Below are positions 19,056-29,714 of a stretch of DNA of 64,000 nt, piece by piece. The DNA lies in NCBI GenBank assembly GCA_934045075.1, contig OW203749.1, positions 4,430,804 to 4,494,803 on the forward strand, given 5' to 3'. The stretch's first letter is position 1, and every line of letters begins with the position of its first letter. A program made the position numbers and the translations under genes. The notes beneath the pieces are model-generated. The model was not told the DNA's origin. It worked only from the letters and a program-made list of their open reading frames with translations, and made no database searches. The DNA is from Yponomeuta sedellus (taxonomy: Eukaryota; Arthropoda; Insecta; Lepidoptera; Yponomeutidae).

Positions 19056-19392
19056 TGATACGTATTACGCCTTATAATACGGCAGAGCTAAGTAAATATT
19101 CCGCTTTCACACACAGATGTATAAGTGAAAATTTACTTAATCAAGGCACAGGACAACTGATTGTATTGTGTGGAAATAATCGATACGAGGGGTGAAGTGG
19201 GGTTCAAGTTCCTTGACAAGTGGGAGAGGTTTAATAATAACTAAGATAAAGAATCGTTTATTTGCTAAATAAAATACGTCTACCATTTGGATAGTAAATT
19301 AGGTATAGTGAAAATCAGAGTGGCGGTAAATCAGGACACGTTTTCGAACGTTTCTGTTGTACATTAAAAAATATTAATCATTATGAACCCAA
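19056..19392. other. Unassigned
   Basis: AT-rich, no gene recognised. Confidence 0.4.
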
Positions 19393-19645
19393 AATTACCC
19401 CACCGAGGGACACGGGTCCCTTCCCTGGGGGAGGTATAGTCCCTTCCCATACTCCACCACGGGGGCCAAATCCGGATTGGTGAAGGTTCGCAAGACTAGT
19501 GGCTGGTCTTACTGACAGTAGTTTTCAAGCCTACCTAAGGCCTCTGACTTGGCTTAACTACTTCCGTCTATCGACGGCAGCCGGCACCAACTGCTTAACC
19601 TGCCTTGCGAAGCACGGAACCGCTCGGAAAAATGCCACTACTCGA
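19393..19645 (-). mobile_element. 5S-headed SINE, variant subfamily, 5'-truncated
   Basis: Contains GCCGTCGATAGACGG and CAAGACTAGTGGCTGG as in 12019-12362. It stops before the 5S-like head, where a MITE begins. Confidence 0.65.
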
Positions 19646-20252
19646 TCGCGTTAACTACTCGATCGCGTTAACGTAAACTCATATTTCTATGGCATCGAGG
19701 AAGCGCCACCTAGCGACAAGTATGGAAATTAAAATTGTTGAGTGCGAGTTGTAATGGTTTACGACGTTGAGAAGTGAACACGTTTACCAGCCAAAACACG
19801 AATAAACGCGAGTGCTAGTTGTACTGTGACAGCGTTTTGCCAGTTCGAACGGTTAATTTACTCATACTCACTACTCAATGCTCGATTAACGCGGTAGTAA
19901 AGTTATTCGATTGGATCTGTCAAACTCGCACTATGCACTCAGAGTGCTTAGTGCGAGTTTTTTAACTACTCGATCGCGTTAACGTAAACTCATATTTCTA
20001 TGGCATCGAGGAAGCGCCACCTAGCGACAAGTATGGAAATTAAAATTGCTGAGTGCGAGTTGTAATGGTTTACGTTGAGAAGTGAACACGTTTACCAGCC
20101 AAAACACGAATAAACGCGAGTGCGAGTTGTACTGGGACAGCGTTTTGCCAGTTCGAACGGTTAACTTACTCATACTCACTACTCAATGCTCGATTAACGC
20201 GGTAGTAAAGTTATTCGATTGGATCTGTCAAACTCGCACTAAGCACTCAGAT
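19645..20252 (+). mobile_element. MITE family C, two copies in direct tandem
   Basis: Landmark GATCGCGTTAACGTAAACTC occurs at 19661 and 19972, a 311-bp period. The copies are nearly identical over about 280 bp. The junction (19924-19960) reads ACTCGCACTATGCACTC then GAGTGCTTAGTGCGAGT: the right inverted repeat of copy 1 abuts the left inverted repeat of copy 2. A third, minus-strand copy is at 47555-47850. No coding capacity. Confidence 0.8.
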
Positions 20253-20317
20253 CAGATCACTCAGGCGGCCGAACGATTTAAAAACATTCATTGTCATCAT
20301 CGTCTTCATTACACTAT

Positions 20318-20527
20318 TTTTATTTTTAATGCACTAACCCGTGCTAAGGAACAAATTTAAAAACCTATTTAGAGGCTAAAAATTTCACCCATGCTGGGAT
20401 TCGAACCCGCAACCTCTGGCTCTCCGTACCAGCGCTCAATTGGTAGAGCGCTGGTACGGATAGCCAGAGGTTGCGGGTTCGAATCCCGGCATGGGTGAAA
20501 TTTTTAGCCTCTAAATAGGTTTTTAAA
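20318..20527. repeat. tRNA-headed repeat family A, nearly spacer-free foldback
   Basis: The minus arm (tail, GGGATTCGAACCCGC, up to AGCGCTC at 20436) meets the plus arm (AATTGGTAGAGCGCTGG onward) with almost no spacer. The arms of about 85 bp match almost perfectly from the tRNA-like head to AATAGGTTTTTAAA. Confidence 0.85.
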
Positions 20528-20592
20528 TCATCGTCTTCGTCAGGCTATACTAGTCCACTGCTGGACATAGCCCTCCCCTAAAGAGCGCCACG
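20528..20592 (-). repeat. RTE-like LINE tail fragment
   Basis: Contains CAGTGGACTAGTATAGCCTG (minus) next to GGCTATGTCCAGCAG, as at 14473. Confidence 0.5.
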
Positions 20593-20861
20593 TTGTGCTA
20601 CCATTGGGGGTAATGCCCAAACCCCTAAAAACATTACCGCACTTAAATTGACAGAAATCTGTTTCTGAGTCTGTTTACGTAAAAACTGAATGACCTCCGA
20701 GCGACAATCCTCACTTCCCAACATTGATGACATCACAATCAGGCCAAGATGCCGTCATCGGATGCGCCACCAAGTGGCTGCAAGGTCGTTCTGGCACTGC
20801 AGACGTCCATGGCCGGCCGGCAGTTCCAGAGTAGGTGGGACCGGGCTCTAGTCATAAACTT
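20593..20861. other. Unassigned
   Basis: GC content rises around 20750-20850 (GGCCGGCCGGC), but no gene is supported. Confidence 0.3.
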
Positions 20862-21237
20862 ACATCGTTTTCCGTTTTAACAGAATGACATAGGCACGAC
20901 AATAGTTGTAGACTTTTAGTCCGGATCTACTTACGGGTGTTGTTATATCGGAAAAGCCCGACCAGGTTTCGTTCCGATTCGCAACGACAATAGTTGTTAT
21001 TTGCCTCAGTTTGGTAGTCTACAAAGCAGTACAATGTCATTGTAGGGGTATAACCAGGGGAAATTAAATAGGCATCTATCACGAAGAAGATTGAATCGCG
21101 CGAGGCGCCGCCGAGTTAAGTAGCACGGGTTATACCATTGCAAAGCGATTGGTTACCAGACTATCGATAGTGTGAATGAAACGACCATTACCTAACTATT
21201 GAACAACTATGCATTATAGATTACTCGCCCCCCGGCT
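20862..21237 (+). repeat. Dispersed repeat family H, copy 1
   Basis: Shares GAATCGCGCGAG, GCCGAGTTAAGTAG, GAATGAAACGACCATTACC and TGAACAACTATGCATT with 33683-33957. Class unknown. Confidence 0.6.
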
Positions 21238-21340
21238 ATGACCTCATTTTCGAGTGTTCAATTCATCAATGACCTGATCAGTCTATCACCGACTTGAATT
21301 TTTAATGGTGACCAAATTTGGGATTTCAAAAGTATCATGA

Positions 21341-21718
21341 GCGGTGGTAGCTCAGTGGGTAGAACCATAGACTGGCAAGCGAGAGCCCCAGGTTCGATCC
21401 CGAGTGCGGGCATGTACCAATGACTTTGTTTAATTTCAAAGTTACGTACATTTGCGAATTTGTAGTCGCAATACCACACGCTAACGGTGAAGAAAACATC
21501 GTGAGGAAACCCGCAGCTTGGTTGGCTCCGCACGTATTGACTAGTCTTTCCTGTGGACTAGGCCGACTAGGCTGTCAGGATGGTATAGGTGCTGGGCAAG
21601 CCTACACCATCTATAAAAACCATGTCCCAGGCACTACAGCGTCGGAGTGGTCCCTTCACCCATCTAGTGTGAGTGAAGATACCACTGGACGCTGTATAAA
21701 TCATCTCATTAAGTAGAT
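21341..21718 (+). mobile_element. tRNA-headed SINE, family C
   Basis: A-box GGTAGCTCAGTGGGTAG and B-box GGTTCGATCCC lead into CATGTACCAATGACTTTG, AACATCGTGAGGAAACCC and a tail GAGTGGTCCCTTCACCCATC. Related copies lie at 50817-51125 (plus), 57122-57350 (minus), 34461-34532 (minus) and 35320-35455 (minus). Confidence 0.7.
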
Positions 21719-21821
21719 GCAAAAAAAAGGCCATGAATTCATGACACAATTATTATCGGACTTCAAAATAAAGGGGAAGGTTCTCAGTTAGTCTGGATCT
21801 TTTGTTTTAAATATTATTATT

Positions 21822-21960
21822 ATTAGATTCTTTATTGTACGTGTAAAGATTGTACAATTGGCGGGCTTAATACTAAATAGTATTTTATTCTAGCCAACCA
21901 ACAGGTGACGTGGAGAATGCGGGGGTGGTCTCAAAATATATTTTGGAGTCGGTGCCCAAA
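21822..21960 (-). repeat. LINE 3' end, family G
   Basis: TTCTTTATTGTACG, TTGGCGGGCTTAATACTAAA and the following bases match other family G tails. Confidence 0.45.
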
Positions 21961-22060
21961 ATTATGCTAGTCAAGTAAGTGGTCTTCTAAATTGGCAACG
22001 GCTCCAAACTATACTTCTACAATATCACCCAAATTGAATTTGAAGATTGTATTTTTTTTT

Positions 22061-22206
22061 ATGTACCTTCGATTGTGTCCCACTGCTGGGCAAAGGCCTC
22101 CCCTTTTGTCTTCCATTCCTCCCTGTTCATGGCCACTTCCTGCCAGTCCGGCAGAAAGGTTGTAAGGTCGTCCCGCCATCTCCGCTTGGGTCGGCCACGT
22201 CCACGT
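22061..22206 (-). pseudogene. RTE-class LINE C-terminus
   Basis: Minus strand encodes 'GRGRPKRRWRDDLTTFLPDW' followed by 'MNREEWKTKGEAFAQQWD', an uninterrupted and very characteristic end of an RTE-class ORF. Only about 45 codons remain, so it is a 5'-truncated copy. Confidence 0.8.
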
Positions 22207-22323
22207 AAGATTATTATTAAGATTATTATATTAAGATTATTATATTAGTCTAAATTATTTCTCTGTTCCAGTGTTTCTCTGTGTAGTGTTTTAAAGGAGG
22301 AAGTCATCATCATAATCAACCCA

Positions 22324-22699
22324 TTAAGTCCCCACTGCGATGCAGGAAGAGACGCGTGCCCCAGAAGTTGCAAGTTGTTGCGTCCAAATTCAAATTCAAA
22401 ACAATTTCGTTATCAACCCTTGTATGTCCCCACTGCTGGGGCACGGGTCTCTTCCTGCATCGCAGGAAGGTTAGGCCATACTCCACCACGGGGGCCAAGT
22501 CCGGGTTGGTGGAGTATTGTCAGACAGTGGCGGGCCACTGTCAGAAGGGCTTACTGTCAGAAGTTATCAAGCCGCCCATAAGGCCTCTGACATGGCTTAA
22601 CGACTGCCATTATATGACAGCCGGCACCAACGGCTTAACGTGCCTTGCGAACCACGGAAGCGCTCGGAAAAATGCCACTAGCGGTAGTCACGGGACGTC
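22324..22699 (-). mobile_element. 5S-headed SINE, 5'-truncated, with a scrambled 3' fragment
   Basis: 22408-22699 is a minus-strand copy cut at GTGACTACCGC just inside the 5S-like head. Beside it, 22324-22366 holds short plus-strand tail words (GATGCAGGAAGAGACGCGTG) out of order, suggesting a rearranged second copy. Confidence 0.6.
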
Positions 22700-23189
22700 A
22701 AATCAATTTATTTCAGCGTAAGGAATTCACATTCTATTTGCTGAAAAATGTAAGCCGCTGCCTTCGGGCCGTATTGTAGTGGAGTAAAAGGCAGCGGAAA
22801 AAAAAACTCCACTCTGACCATCTTCTATCAAGTCATCTTAAACCAAATACATCAGTTGCCATACGAAAACCTAATAAGATTTCATGATTGCCATTAACAA
22901 CCCTAAATGCCAAAGCATTAGTCAAATGTCTCACAATAGTAGGGGAAAACATAAGTGCTGCGGCCAGACACACGAACAGCACTCGTTCACGAGCATAACG
23001 TGCGTGGCCTTGATCAGGCTCGGATTGATGCCAGACTGATGAACACCTGATGAAGCATCAAAATATTCGAATATCCGTCAGTCTGGTCCACCAGTCCACT
23101 GAATAGACAATCAGTCTGCCGTCAGTCTAACCAGACTGGTGGAATAGACTGACGCCAGATTGAACGTGTAAACTTCGTCAAGGTTCCGA
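22700..23189. other. Unassigned, dense CAGTCTG words at 23030-23165
   Basis: Bases 23030-23165 hold at least seven CAGACTG/CAGTCTG words in both orientations, including CAGTCTGGTCCACCAGTCC against GACTGGTGGAATAGACTG. It may fold. No gene. Confidence 0.35.
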
Positions 23190-23361
23190 ACGTAATACAG
23201 AGATTATTGTAAAGGGGTTCGAAATTTCACTGATGCCGGTTATTTATCTAATATAATGTTATATTAGATCAGTCTGAAAGAGCGCTGGCACGGATAGCCA
23301 GGGGTCGCGGGTTCAAATCCCGGCATGGGTGGAATTTTCAGCCTCTTAATAGGTTTTTAAG
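23190..23361 (+). mobile_element. tRNA-headed repeat family A, A-box damaged
   Basis: Contains GTAATACAGAGATTATTG, GGTTCGAAATTTCACTG, then ATCTAATATAATGTTATATTAGAT in place of the A-box, then GAGCGCTGG, B-box GGTTCAAATCCC and AGCCTCTTAATAGG. The palindromic insert replaces the promoter. Confidence 0.6.
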
Positions 23362-24120
23362 GTTCCGAGGTTTAAAATCATGACACAAGCGGTCTAGCGA
23401 GCTCTACCACAGCTAAACAACACAAGCGTATAATTTACAAATGAAATTTAACGAACGCTCGATCCGATCTAATCCCGAGGATTACAATTTTGAATCGCCA
23501 ACGGCCAAATTACGAGATCGGGGGGCTATTCTCAAGTTCACTTCGTAGCCTGTCACGCGCGGGGAGTATTTTAATTTTATTAAAAGGGCACGCATGGTAA
23601 TTCCACTTCTACTGCACACGCTAACGCTATGGGACTATGCACATTAAATTAACCTTCACACAACAGTATTTCCACTATCAATATCTGTATAATTTAAATT
23701 TTTATTTACAAACAGGCAAATATCGTGAGGAAACCTTATCAATCCGCGGCGGGCGCGCGTGGTAATTAAGCCCATAGGTACTCTCTCTGAGAGAAGGCTC
23801 ACTCCCTGCAGTTGGGCGTATATAAACTACTTTAAAAAAATGCGGCAAGTTTCCCATGTCGATCGGTCAAGAGAATACCACTCCGCGCCGGTTTTTTTTG
23901 GAGGCAAGTCACGGCCGGGACCGGTCCTCGAAAATCCTGATAGCGCGAGACGGAGATGCCAGATGGCCCAGAGAAAGAAAGAGATAGAGAGATGAGACGC
24001 TGCATTGTTGATATGCCGATAGACGAATGCTCGTGCGGTATCATGAGCAGTGACCGGAACAGGTAAGAATAAGGAGAATAAACAACAGTAATGACAACAT
24101 TATAAACGATGATTATCATT
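23362..24120. other. Unassigned
   Basis: Bases 23770-23815 match the CTCTCTGAGAGAG repeat. Bases 23840-24000 are open on both strands but no protein is recognised. Confidence 0.35.
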
Positions 24121-24245
24121 AAAATTCTTTATTGCATAAAGTTTTGCACACAGGCGAGCTTAATGCTACTTAGCATTATGTACTAGCTAATCTAAGTTTT
24201 GGAGACAAGATTAGCAGGTAGTGCAATATTAAACAATATAAAAAT
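24121..24245 (-). repeat. LINE 3' end, family G
   Basis: AAATTCTTTATTGCATAAAG and CACACAGGCGAGCTTAATGC match family G. Confidence 0.5.
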
Positions 24246-24258
24246 ATAGATAACACAC

Positions 24259-24385
24259 AGAAGCGCTCGTGGCCTAGTCGAACCGAGTGATTGGCTTTAA
24301 TCACTTGAGTTAAGTAACAACAGGCGCGGTAAGGTACAGGATGGGTGACCGTCTCGTGACTACCGCTAGTGGTATTTTTTACCGC
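24259..24385 (+). mobile_element. 5S-headed SINE, head only
   Basis: GAAGCGCTCGTGGCCTAGTCG to GTGACTACCGCTAGTGG, then the copy stops. It holds the whole 5S-like block, showing the head can occur separately from the tail. Confidence 0.65.
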
Positions 24386-24907
24386 TTACACTAACAAACT
24401 AACAAATCCCAGCCATTTAATCATCAAGAAAGTATCAGCTTCTATTTAGTTATATTGGCAAGAAGCTTCATGTAAAAACTAACAGAATTACAGCGATTTC
24501 GCACTACGTCCGATTAGAGTTCATGAAAATACGGTCCGAAGTAGTCGTAAAACTATTTCTACGGCTTCCGATGTCCCTTCGTCATCCGACAATCTCCATT
24601 TCGGATAAGATAATTTATTGCCAGACCGAATCCGCGCTGCGTACGAGGGTGGGGCGTGGCTGGGGCGAGAGCAATTCAGTTCTGACCTGTGTGGCAGCGC
24701 ATGCTTATGCATGCTGAGACGCAGCACAGCGCAGATTTTGTAAAGCATGGAACGTCATTGAGCTGCGTACGCACCTGCGACGCAGACATGTGTCTGCCCT
24801 GCTCTGCGTCTCGTTTTAGTGCCGACACTGATTTCTGCGCGACGCGTGTACGTCGAGGCGTGTTTACTAACAATTTTGTTGCAATGACAGAACATTTAAT
24901 TGAATTT
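24386..24907. other. Unassigned
   Basis: Includes a palindromic GCATGCTTATGCATGC patch near 24698. No gene. Confidence 0.35.
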
Positions 24908-25114
24908 GACGACCTCTGTGGCGTAGCGGTAGCGCATCTACCTACAATGCAAGAGGTCCCGGGTTCAAATCCCGGCTGGGAACAAAAAAAACCCCAGGTC
25001 TAGGATGTTTACATGTTTGTGATGTCGTTGTTTCTGGTTCCCACGACACAGGGTATCCTAGAGTGGGGCCAGAAGCAATGTATGTGCCTGTATGTAAATG
25101 TTATGTTATGTAAT
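24908..25114 (+). mobile_element. tRNA-headed SINE, family B, full copy
   Basis: Best family B copy: GGCGTAGCGGTAGCGC, GGGTTCAAATCCCGGC, GGTTCCCACGACACAGGG and TGTATGTAAATGTTATG. Confidence 0.75.
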
Positions 25115-25212
25115 ACAAATCATCAAGACTATTCAAAAAAGACATTGAAACAGTTATTAAGATGAGAATTGCCAAGGAATGGATAGGATAGAATGGACGC
25201 TCCATTCCTTAT

Positions 25213-25268
25213 AGACATAGGCCCCCCACCGCATGTTGCGTCGTAGCATGCGGTGGGGGCCTATGTCT
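25213..25268. repeat. 22-bp hairpin with one bulged base
   Basis: Left arm 25213-25235 and right arm 25247-25268 pair over 22 bp with a single extra C on the left. The loop is TTGCGTCGTAG. The arms contain CCCCACCGCATG. Confidence 0.8.
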
Positions 25269-25755
25269 GCCTCAACTGCCCTGCCCTGCACTGAACTGTG
25301 CTGCGTCGCCTGCGTATCAGCATCCGCCCAGCCTAAAGCCCAGGACATCGGCACACAATCCAAGCCGATTACCGTTACGCGCCGCAGACAGCTAAGTATA
25401 CTTTTATAGCGTATTTTATTTTGTACACATCTCGCGAGAGCTTTTACGTGGGGACCGGTCTGAGGATGGCCGCAGGACGGCTGCACACCGCGAGCTAAGC
25501 TAGTGCACCTCAATGTAAATAGGTAGATAGAGAACACTTTAGTGTGCGTAAAAATGGAAATTACGCAGATAATTCTTGACCTAAGAGTTCAGACGGCGGC
25601 CTTATCACTAAAAGTGATATCTTCCAGATGATCCATCCAACCTTTGGATAGATTGGAATAGTACATTACAGAAGGAAGTGGATGTAGAAACAAAACAAAC
25701 AAAATGATAATTTCAGAGGTATTGTGAATAATTATCAACTGATACATACAAATAC
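25269..25755. other. Mostly unassigned
   Basis: 25575-25650 carries TTATCACTAAAAGTGATATC..CTTCCAGA of family G. No gene elsewhere. Confidence 0.35.
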
Positions 25756-26127
25756 GAAGCGCTCGTGGCCTAGGCGAACCGAGTGATCGGAATCAATCAC
25801 TTGAGTTAAGCAACAACAGGCGCGGTCAGGTGCATGATGGGTGACCGTCCCGTGACTACCGCTAGTGGCATTTTTACGAGCGCTTCCGTTCTTCGCAAGG
25901 CACCCGTTCTTCGCAAGACACGTTAAGCCGTTGGCTGTCATGTAATGGCAGTCGTTAAGCCATGTCGGAGGCCTTATGAGCGGCTTGATAACTTCTGACA
26001 GTAAGGCCCGCCACTGTCTTGCAATCCTACACCAACCCGGACTTGGCCCCCGTGGTGGAGTATAACCCCTTTCTGCGATGCAGGAAGAGACCCGTGCGCT
26101 AGCAGTGGGGACATACGAGGATTGATA
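25756..26127 (+). mobile_element. 5S-headed SINE, full length
   Basis: Head GTTAAGCAACAACAGGCGCG and GATGGGTGACCG, body with a small local duplication (CTTCGCAAGGCACCCGTTCTTCGCAAGACAC), tail to GAGGATTGATAAC. Confidence 0.75.
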
Positions 26128-26400
26128 ACACAACACATACAAATAATTTACATAAGCAAAAATAGAAATCAATATTATATAATTAAAACTGTTTTTATAC
26201 GTAAATACATAAATAATTAACAAAATATACACGTTCAAAGAACATAACTAAAACACAAACAACAGCAGAACAATATTATAAAATTAAATAATAACAGTAT
26301 TACAGTGTAGTAGTGAGATAGAACTCCTTTACCATAGCCTTAAAAATGGGCAGGGATTTGTCTTTCCGAACAACCGTACAAAGCGGTGTGATGGGATGGG
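26128..26400 (-). pseudogene. Non-LTR LINE C-terminus and 3' UTR
   Basis: The minus-strand frame ends 'KSLPIFKAMVKEFYLTTTL' and a stop, a jockey/CR1-like ORF2 ending, followed by an AT-rich 3' UTR. The same segment recurs at 29097-29350. Confidence 0.6.
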
Positions 26401-26499
26401 ATTTTTAGGAGGTTTTGGGAAGAGCGAAGAGATAGAAGAAGAGAGAAATGATATGAGAAGAGTGAAGAAACTCGAAACGCTCTTTTAGATAGTAAGGAA

Positions 26500-26772
26500 T
26501 ATTCATCTTGCTGTGTGGTGTCGGCGTAGAGAATAGCACCAACCCAAACTCTTCCCGCGGGTGTCGTAAAAGGCGACCAAGGGACACAAACCGGGGGGTG
26601 GGCAGCGGCGCCCCCTGCAGTACAATTCCACCAAACTGCGATCCCCAACCCGCATGCCCAGCGTGGGGCATTATGGGCATTACCCCCCAATGATGGCACA
26701 ACCTTGAGCTGTGGCGCTCATTAGGGGAGGGCTGTGTCCAGCAGTGGACTAATATAGCCTGAAGAAGAAGAT
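26500..26772 (+). mobile_element. SINE with RTE-like tail
   Basis: Contains TCCCGCGGGTGTCGTAAAAG, GGGGTGGGCAGCGGCG and the RTE-type tail GGGAGGGCTGTGTCCAGC..AGTGGACTAATATAGCCTG. The copy at 48046-48217 has a target duplication. Confidence 0.65.
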
Positions 26773-27237
26773 ACAGCTGGTGCCACTCTAGTTTGAACTT
26801 AGATCCCTCCCAGTTTTTTTCCGCTGGCTTCCAAACGCTAGCTCTCAGTGAGAATGCGCCCGCGCATACATCGCGACCGGTTAGTTTTGTCTGCGAAACG
26901 GCAGATAAGTTTGAACTTTTCATGCGTTTGCGCAACCACAAGGTATGTGGTGGATTGCCTGTTGCATTTATGATCTTTAGCTTGGTCTGATGGGCTTGCA
27001 AATATTGGCTTCCATCTGCAAAGCTATCCATGGATAAATTCTACCTAGGTAGTCCCTACTATCTTCATCTTTTAGTCCTATCCATGCTAAGATTATCTGG
27101 AAACGATGGCTTGTAGCGATAAGACCGTCAGTAGTGTACTCTTATGTAATTTACATATTATATTTAAGTTTTCAAGCAGTTCTTATTTTCAATTTAAATT
27201 TTATTTTTAGGTTCTCCCACAGACCCACACTTTACAT
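26773..27237. other. Unassigned
   Basis: No gene or repeat recognised. Confidence 0.4.
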
Positions 27238-27368
27238 ACAATACATAACCTCACGCCTGTATCCCACAGGGGTAGACAGAGACCAGGGCCTGCCACTTGC
27301 CACGATTCTGACAGAACACCTTCATCAACGTCCGTAAGTCGTTGCATGCACGCACGCCGGTTCAGGGT
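27238..27368 (-). pseudogene. RTE LINE C-terminal fragment
   Basis: On the minus strand it holds the [14 protein letters not shown] region, disrupted, ending in GTGGGATACAGGCGTGAGG. Confidence 0.55.
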
Positions 27369-27537
27369 ACTTGTTATCTTCCCCTTAAATATACTTTACA
27401 AATATAAACAGTGAACAATAATCAAGCCTCAGTCTGAATCCAATAAAACACATATCGTGTAAGACTTAAATACTACAAGTTGACACATTAGCCAATTATC
27501 ATTTTAGGAACCAAGTATTAAAATCACCCTAATCACA

Positions 27538-27632
27538 CTTAATAATATTATAAAGGCGAAGGCTTGTGCGCGTGTAGGTTTGTTACTTTTTCACGTCTAA
27601 ACGGCTGGAGCGATTTTAATAAAATTTGGTAC
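27538..27632 (+). mobile_element. Helitron-like 5' fragment
   Basis: TAATATTATAAAGGCGAAGG through CTAAACGGCTGGAGCG to AAATTTGGTACG, broken off by GATA repeats and a LINE tail. The same family is at 17271-17468. Confidence 0.6.
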
Positions 27633-27648
27633 GGATAGATAGATAGAT

Positions 27649-28190
27649 AGAATATTCTTTATTGCATGTACACCAAGGATTACATAAGAGACTTTTAAAA
27701 TAACAGTACAGTACAAGTGGCGGTCTTATTACTAAAAGTAATTTCTTCCAGACAACCATTGACGGAAAAGAAGAAACGGAAACTGAAATACGGGTAGTCG
27801 GCGCAACTAAACAATATTAGATAACATATTATTTTATAGTTGATACACGATACATAAATATGAAATTGATACACATAAATAAACATACACAAGGAAAAAA
27901 AAAACATAGGACATGTTCGAATAATATACCTACATAATACTAGAAAGGGATTTCACAAATACAAATAAAAAACTTACATTATGGAAAAATAGTGGTTATG
28001 CACTCTGTTTTTAAATATTGGCAGGGACGGTGAGAATCTTACGTCCAAGGGAAGATCATTCCACAGGCGGACAGCTGTGATAGTAAAGGATAGTACGGAG
28101 TATCCTGACACCCTGGAATAACACAAAGGCTACGTTTTACTGCGGGAAAACAACTTATTCCATGTGGCAAAGCTAGTTAAAAATATATGC
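27649..28190 (-). pseudogene. LINE family G, C-terminus with 3' UTR
   Basis: The minus-strand frame (about 28095-27975) encodes 'FTITAVRLWNDLPLDVRFS' and 'LPIFKNRVHNHY', a typical LINE ORF2 C-terminus. It is followed by the family G 3' UTR, ending with the AATAAAG signal near 27657. It is the most complete family G copy here. Confidence 0.7.
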
Positions 28191-28198
28191 TTTACCTA

Positions 28199-28380
28199 CT
28201 AGCTGACCTAGCGAACTTCGTACGGCCTATCAGTCGACTCTTTTTTTTATTTTAACTCTCCATAAAAAAACATTCCGTCAAGGGATATTCTAAAAAATAT
28301 ATTAGTGAAATCGGTTCAGGTGCTCTCGAGATTTGCGCTTAACAACACATTCAGCGATTCATTTTTATGTTATCGAAGAT
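28199..28380 (-). mobile_element. Short Helitron-like element
   Basis: Minus strand TCTTCGATAACATAAAAATG to TAGGTCAGCTAGT, matching 1393-1582. It lies just outside the long inverted-repeat element. Confidence 0.6.
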
Positions 28381-29096
28381 TAGGTATGTATGTACAGCGC
28401 TACACAAGAAATAAGTCTCGCGGATGTACCTGCGCAGATGGCCCAATTTTGGATGTGCGGCAAGTTGATCGACCAATCAGATAGTTTCATTTTAAGTCCG
28501 GCCGCGCGCCTTTGTTGCTATTGGTTGATTCAACGTCATCGATGCAGGTGACTATTAGTTTGGCAATATTAGCGTGAGCGAAATAGGTAGCGCTACTGCG
28601 GCAATCAATTCTGCACATTAACCGTATCGGTTAAAGATCATGTTGAATGTATACTTATAGCTTCGGGTATTTATGTTACACTTCTTCCTAGTCTGCGCGT
28701 ACGTAGATTCCCGAAGGGACTTTTATGATGTGTAGTACTGTACTAGCTGTGTCGGCGAACTTAATACCGAGACAGAATCGGTATACATTGTTGTATCTTA
28801 CAATATATCCGTATCTTAATGTAAAAACAAACAATGCCCCATAAAGAGTGTATTTAACCTTTGCCGGCCTGAATCTTAGAAATTTATGTTTACTTTACAT
28901 TGTGTGGGCTACCAACAGTCTTGTTACAGAAATTTTTCCTGACGTACATAATATTGTCACAGAAAGACTGCAACTGTCATCAATAATTAATATATGATCA
29001 ATTAATATTATTGGATAAGTAAAAAAATGCATGGAGGTACATATATTATTGATTAAATCCAGATAAACTTACTTGATTTTATTTACTTCCGACAAA

Positions 29097-29350
29097 ACAT
29101 ACACGGGTTGATAACACAACACATACAAATAATTTACATAAGTAAAAATAAAAATTTATATTACATATAAATACATAAATAATGAACAAAATACTATCAA
29201 AGGACATAAGTAGAACACAAACAACCGCAGGACAAAATTATAAAATTAAATAATAACGGTATTACAGTCTAGCAGTGAGATAGAACTCCTTTACCATAGC
29301 CTTAAAAATGGGCAGGGATTTGGCTTTCCGAATAACCGTAGAAAGAGGTG
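29097..29350 (-). repeat. LINE 3' end, duplicate of 26105-26395
   Basis: GGGTTGATAACACAACACATAC through GCCTTAAAAATGGGCAGGG repeats the earlier segment, including the last bases of SINE-like sequence at its border. Confidence 0.65.
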
Positions 29351-29358
29351 TTCGTTGT

Positions 29359-29714
29359 CGTTATCAACCCTTGTATGTCCCCACTGCTGGGGCACGGGTC
29401 TCTTCCTGCATCGCAGGAAGGTTAGGCCGTACTCCACCACGGGGGCCAAGTCCGATTCGGTGGAGGATTGTAAGACAGCGGCGAGCCTTACTGTCAGAAG
29501 TTATTAAGCCGCCTATAAGGTCTCTATGGCTTAACGACCGCCAGCCGGCACCAACTTCTTAACGTGCCTTGCGAAGCACGGAAGCGCTCGGAAAAAACGC
29601 CACTAGTGGTAGTCACGGAACGGCTACCCATCTAGCACCTAACCACGCCTGCTGTTGCTTAACCCATGTGATTGATTCCAATCACTCGGTTTCACAAGGC
29701 CAGGAGTGCTTCCA
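29359..29714 (-). mobile_element. 5S-headed SINE inside the long inverted-repeat element
   Basis: Near full length, minus strand, with GTTAAGCAACAGCAGGCGTG and the complete tail. It inserted after the host element. Confidence 0.7.
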
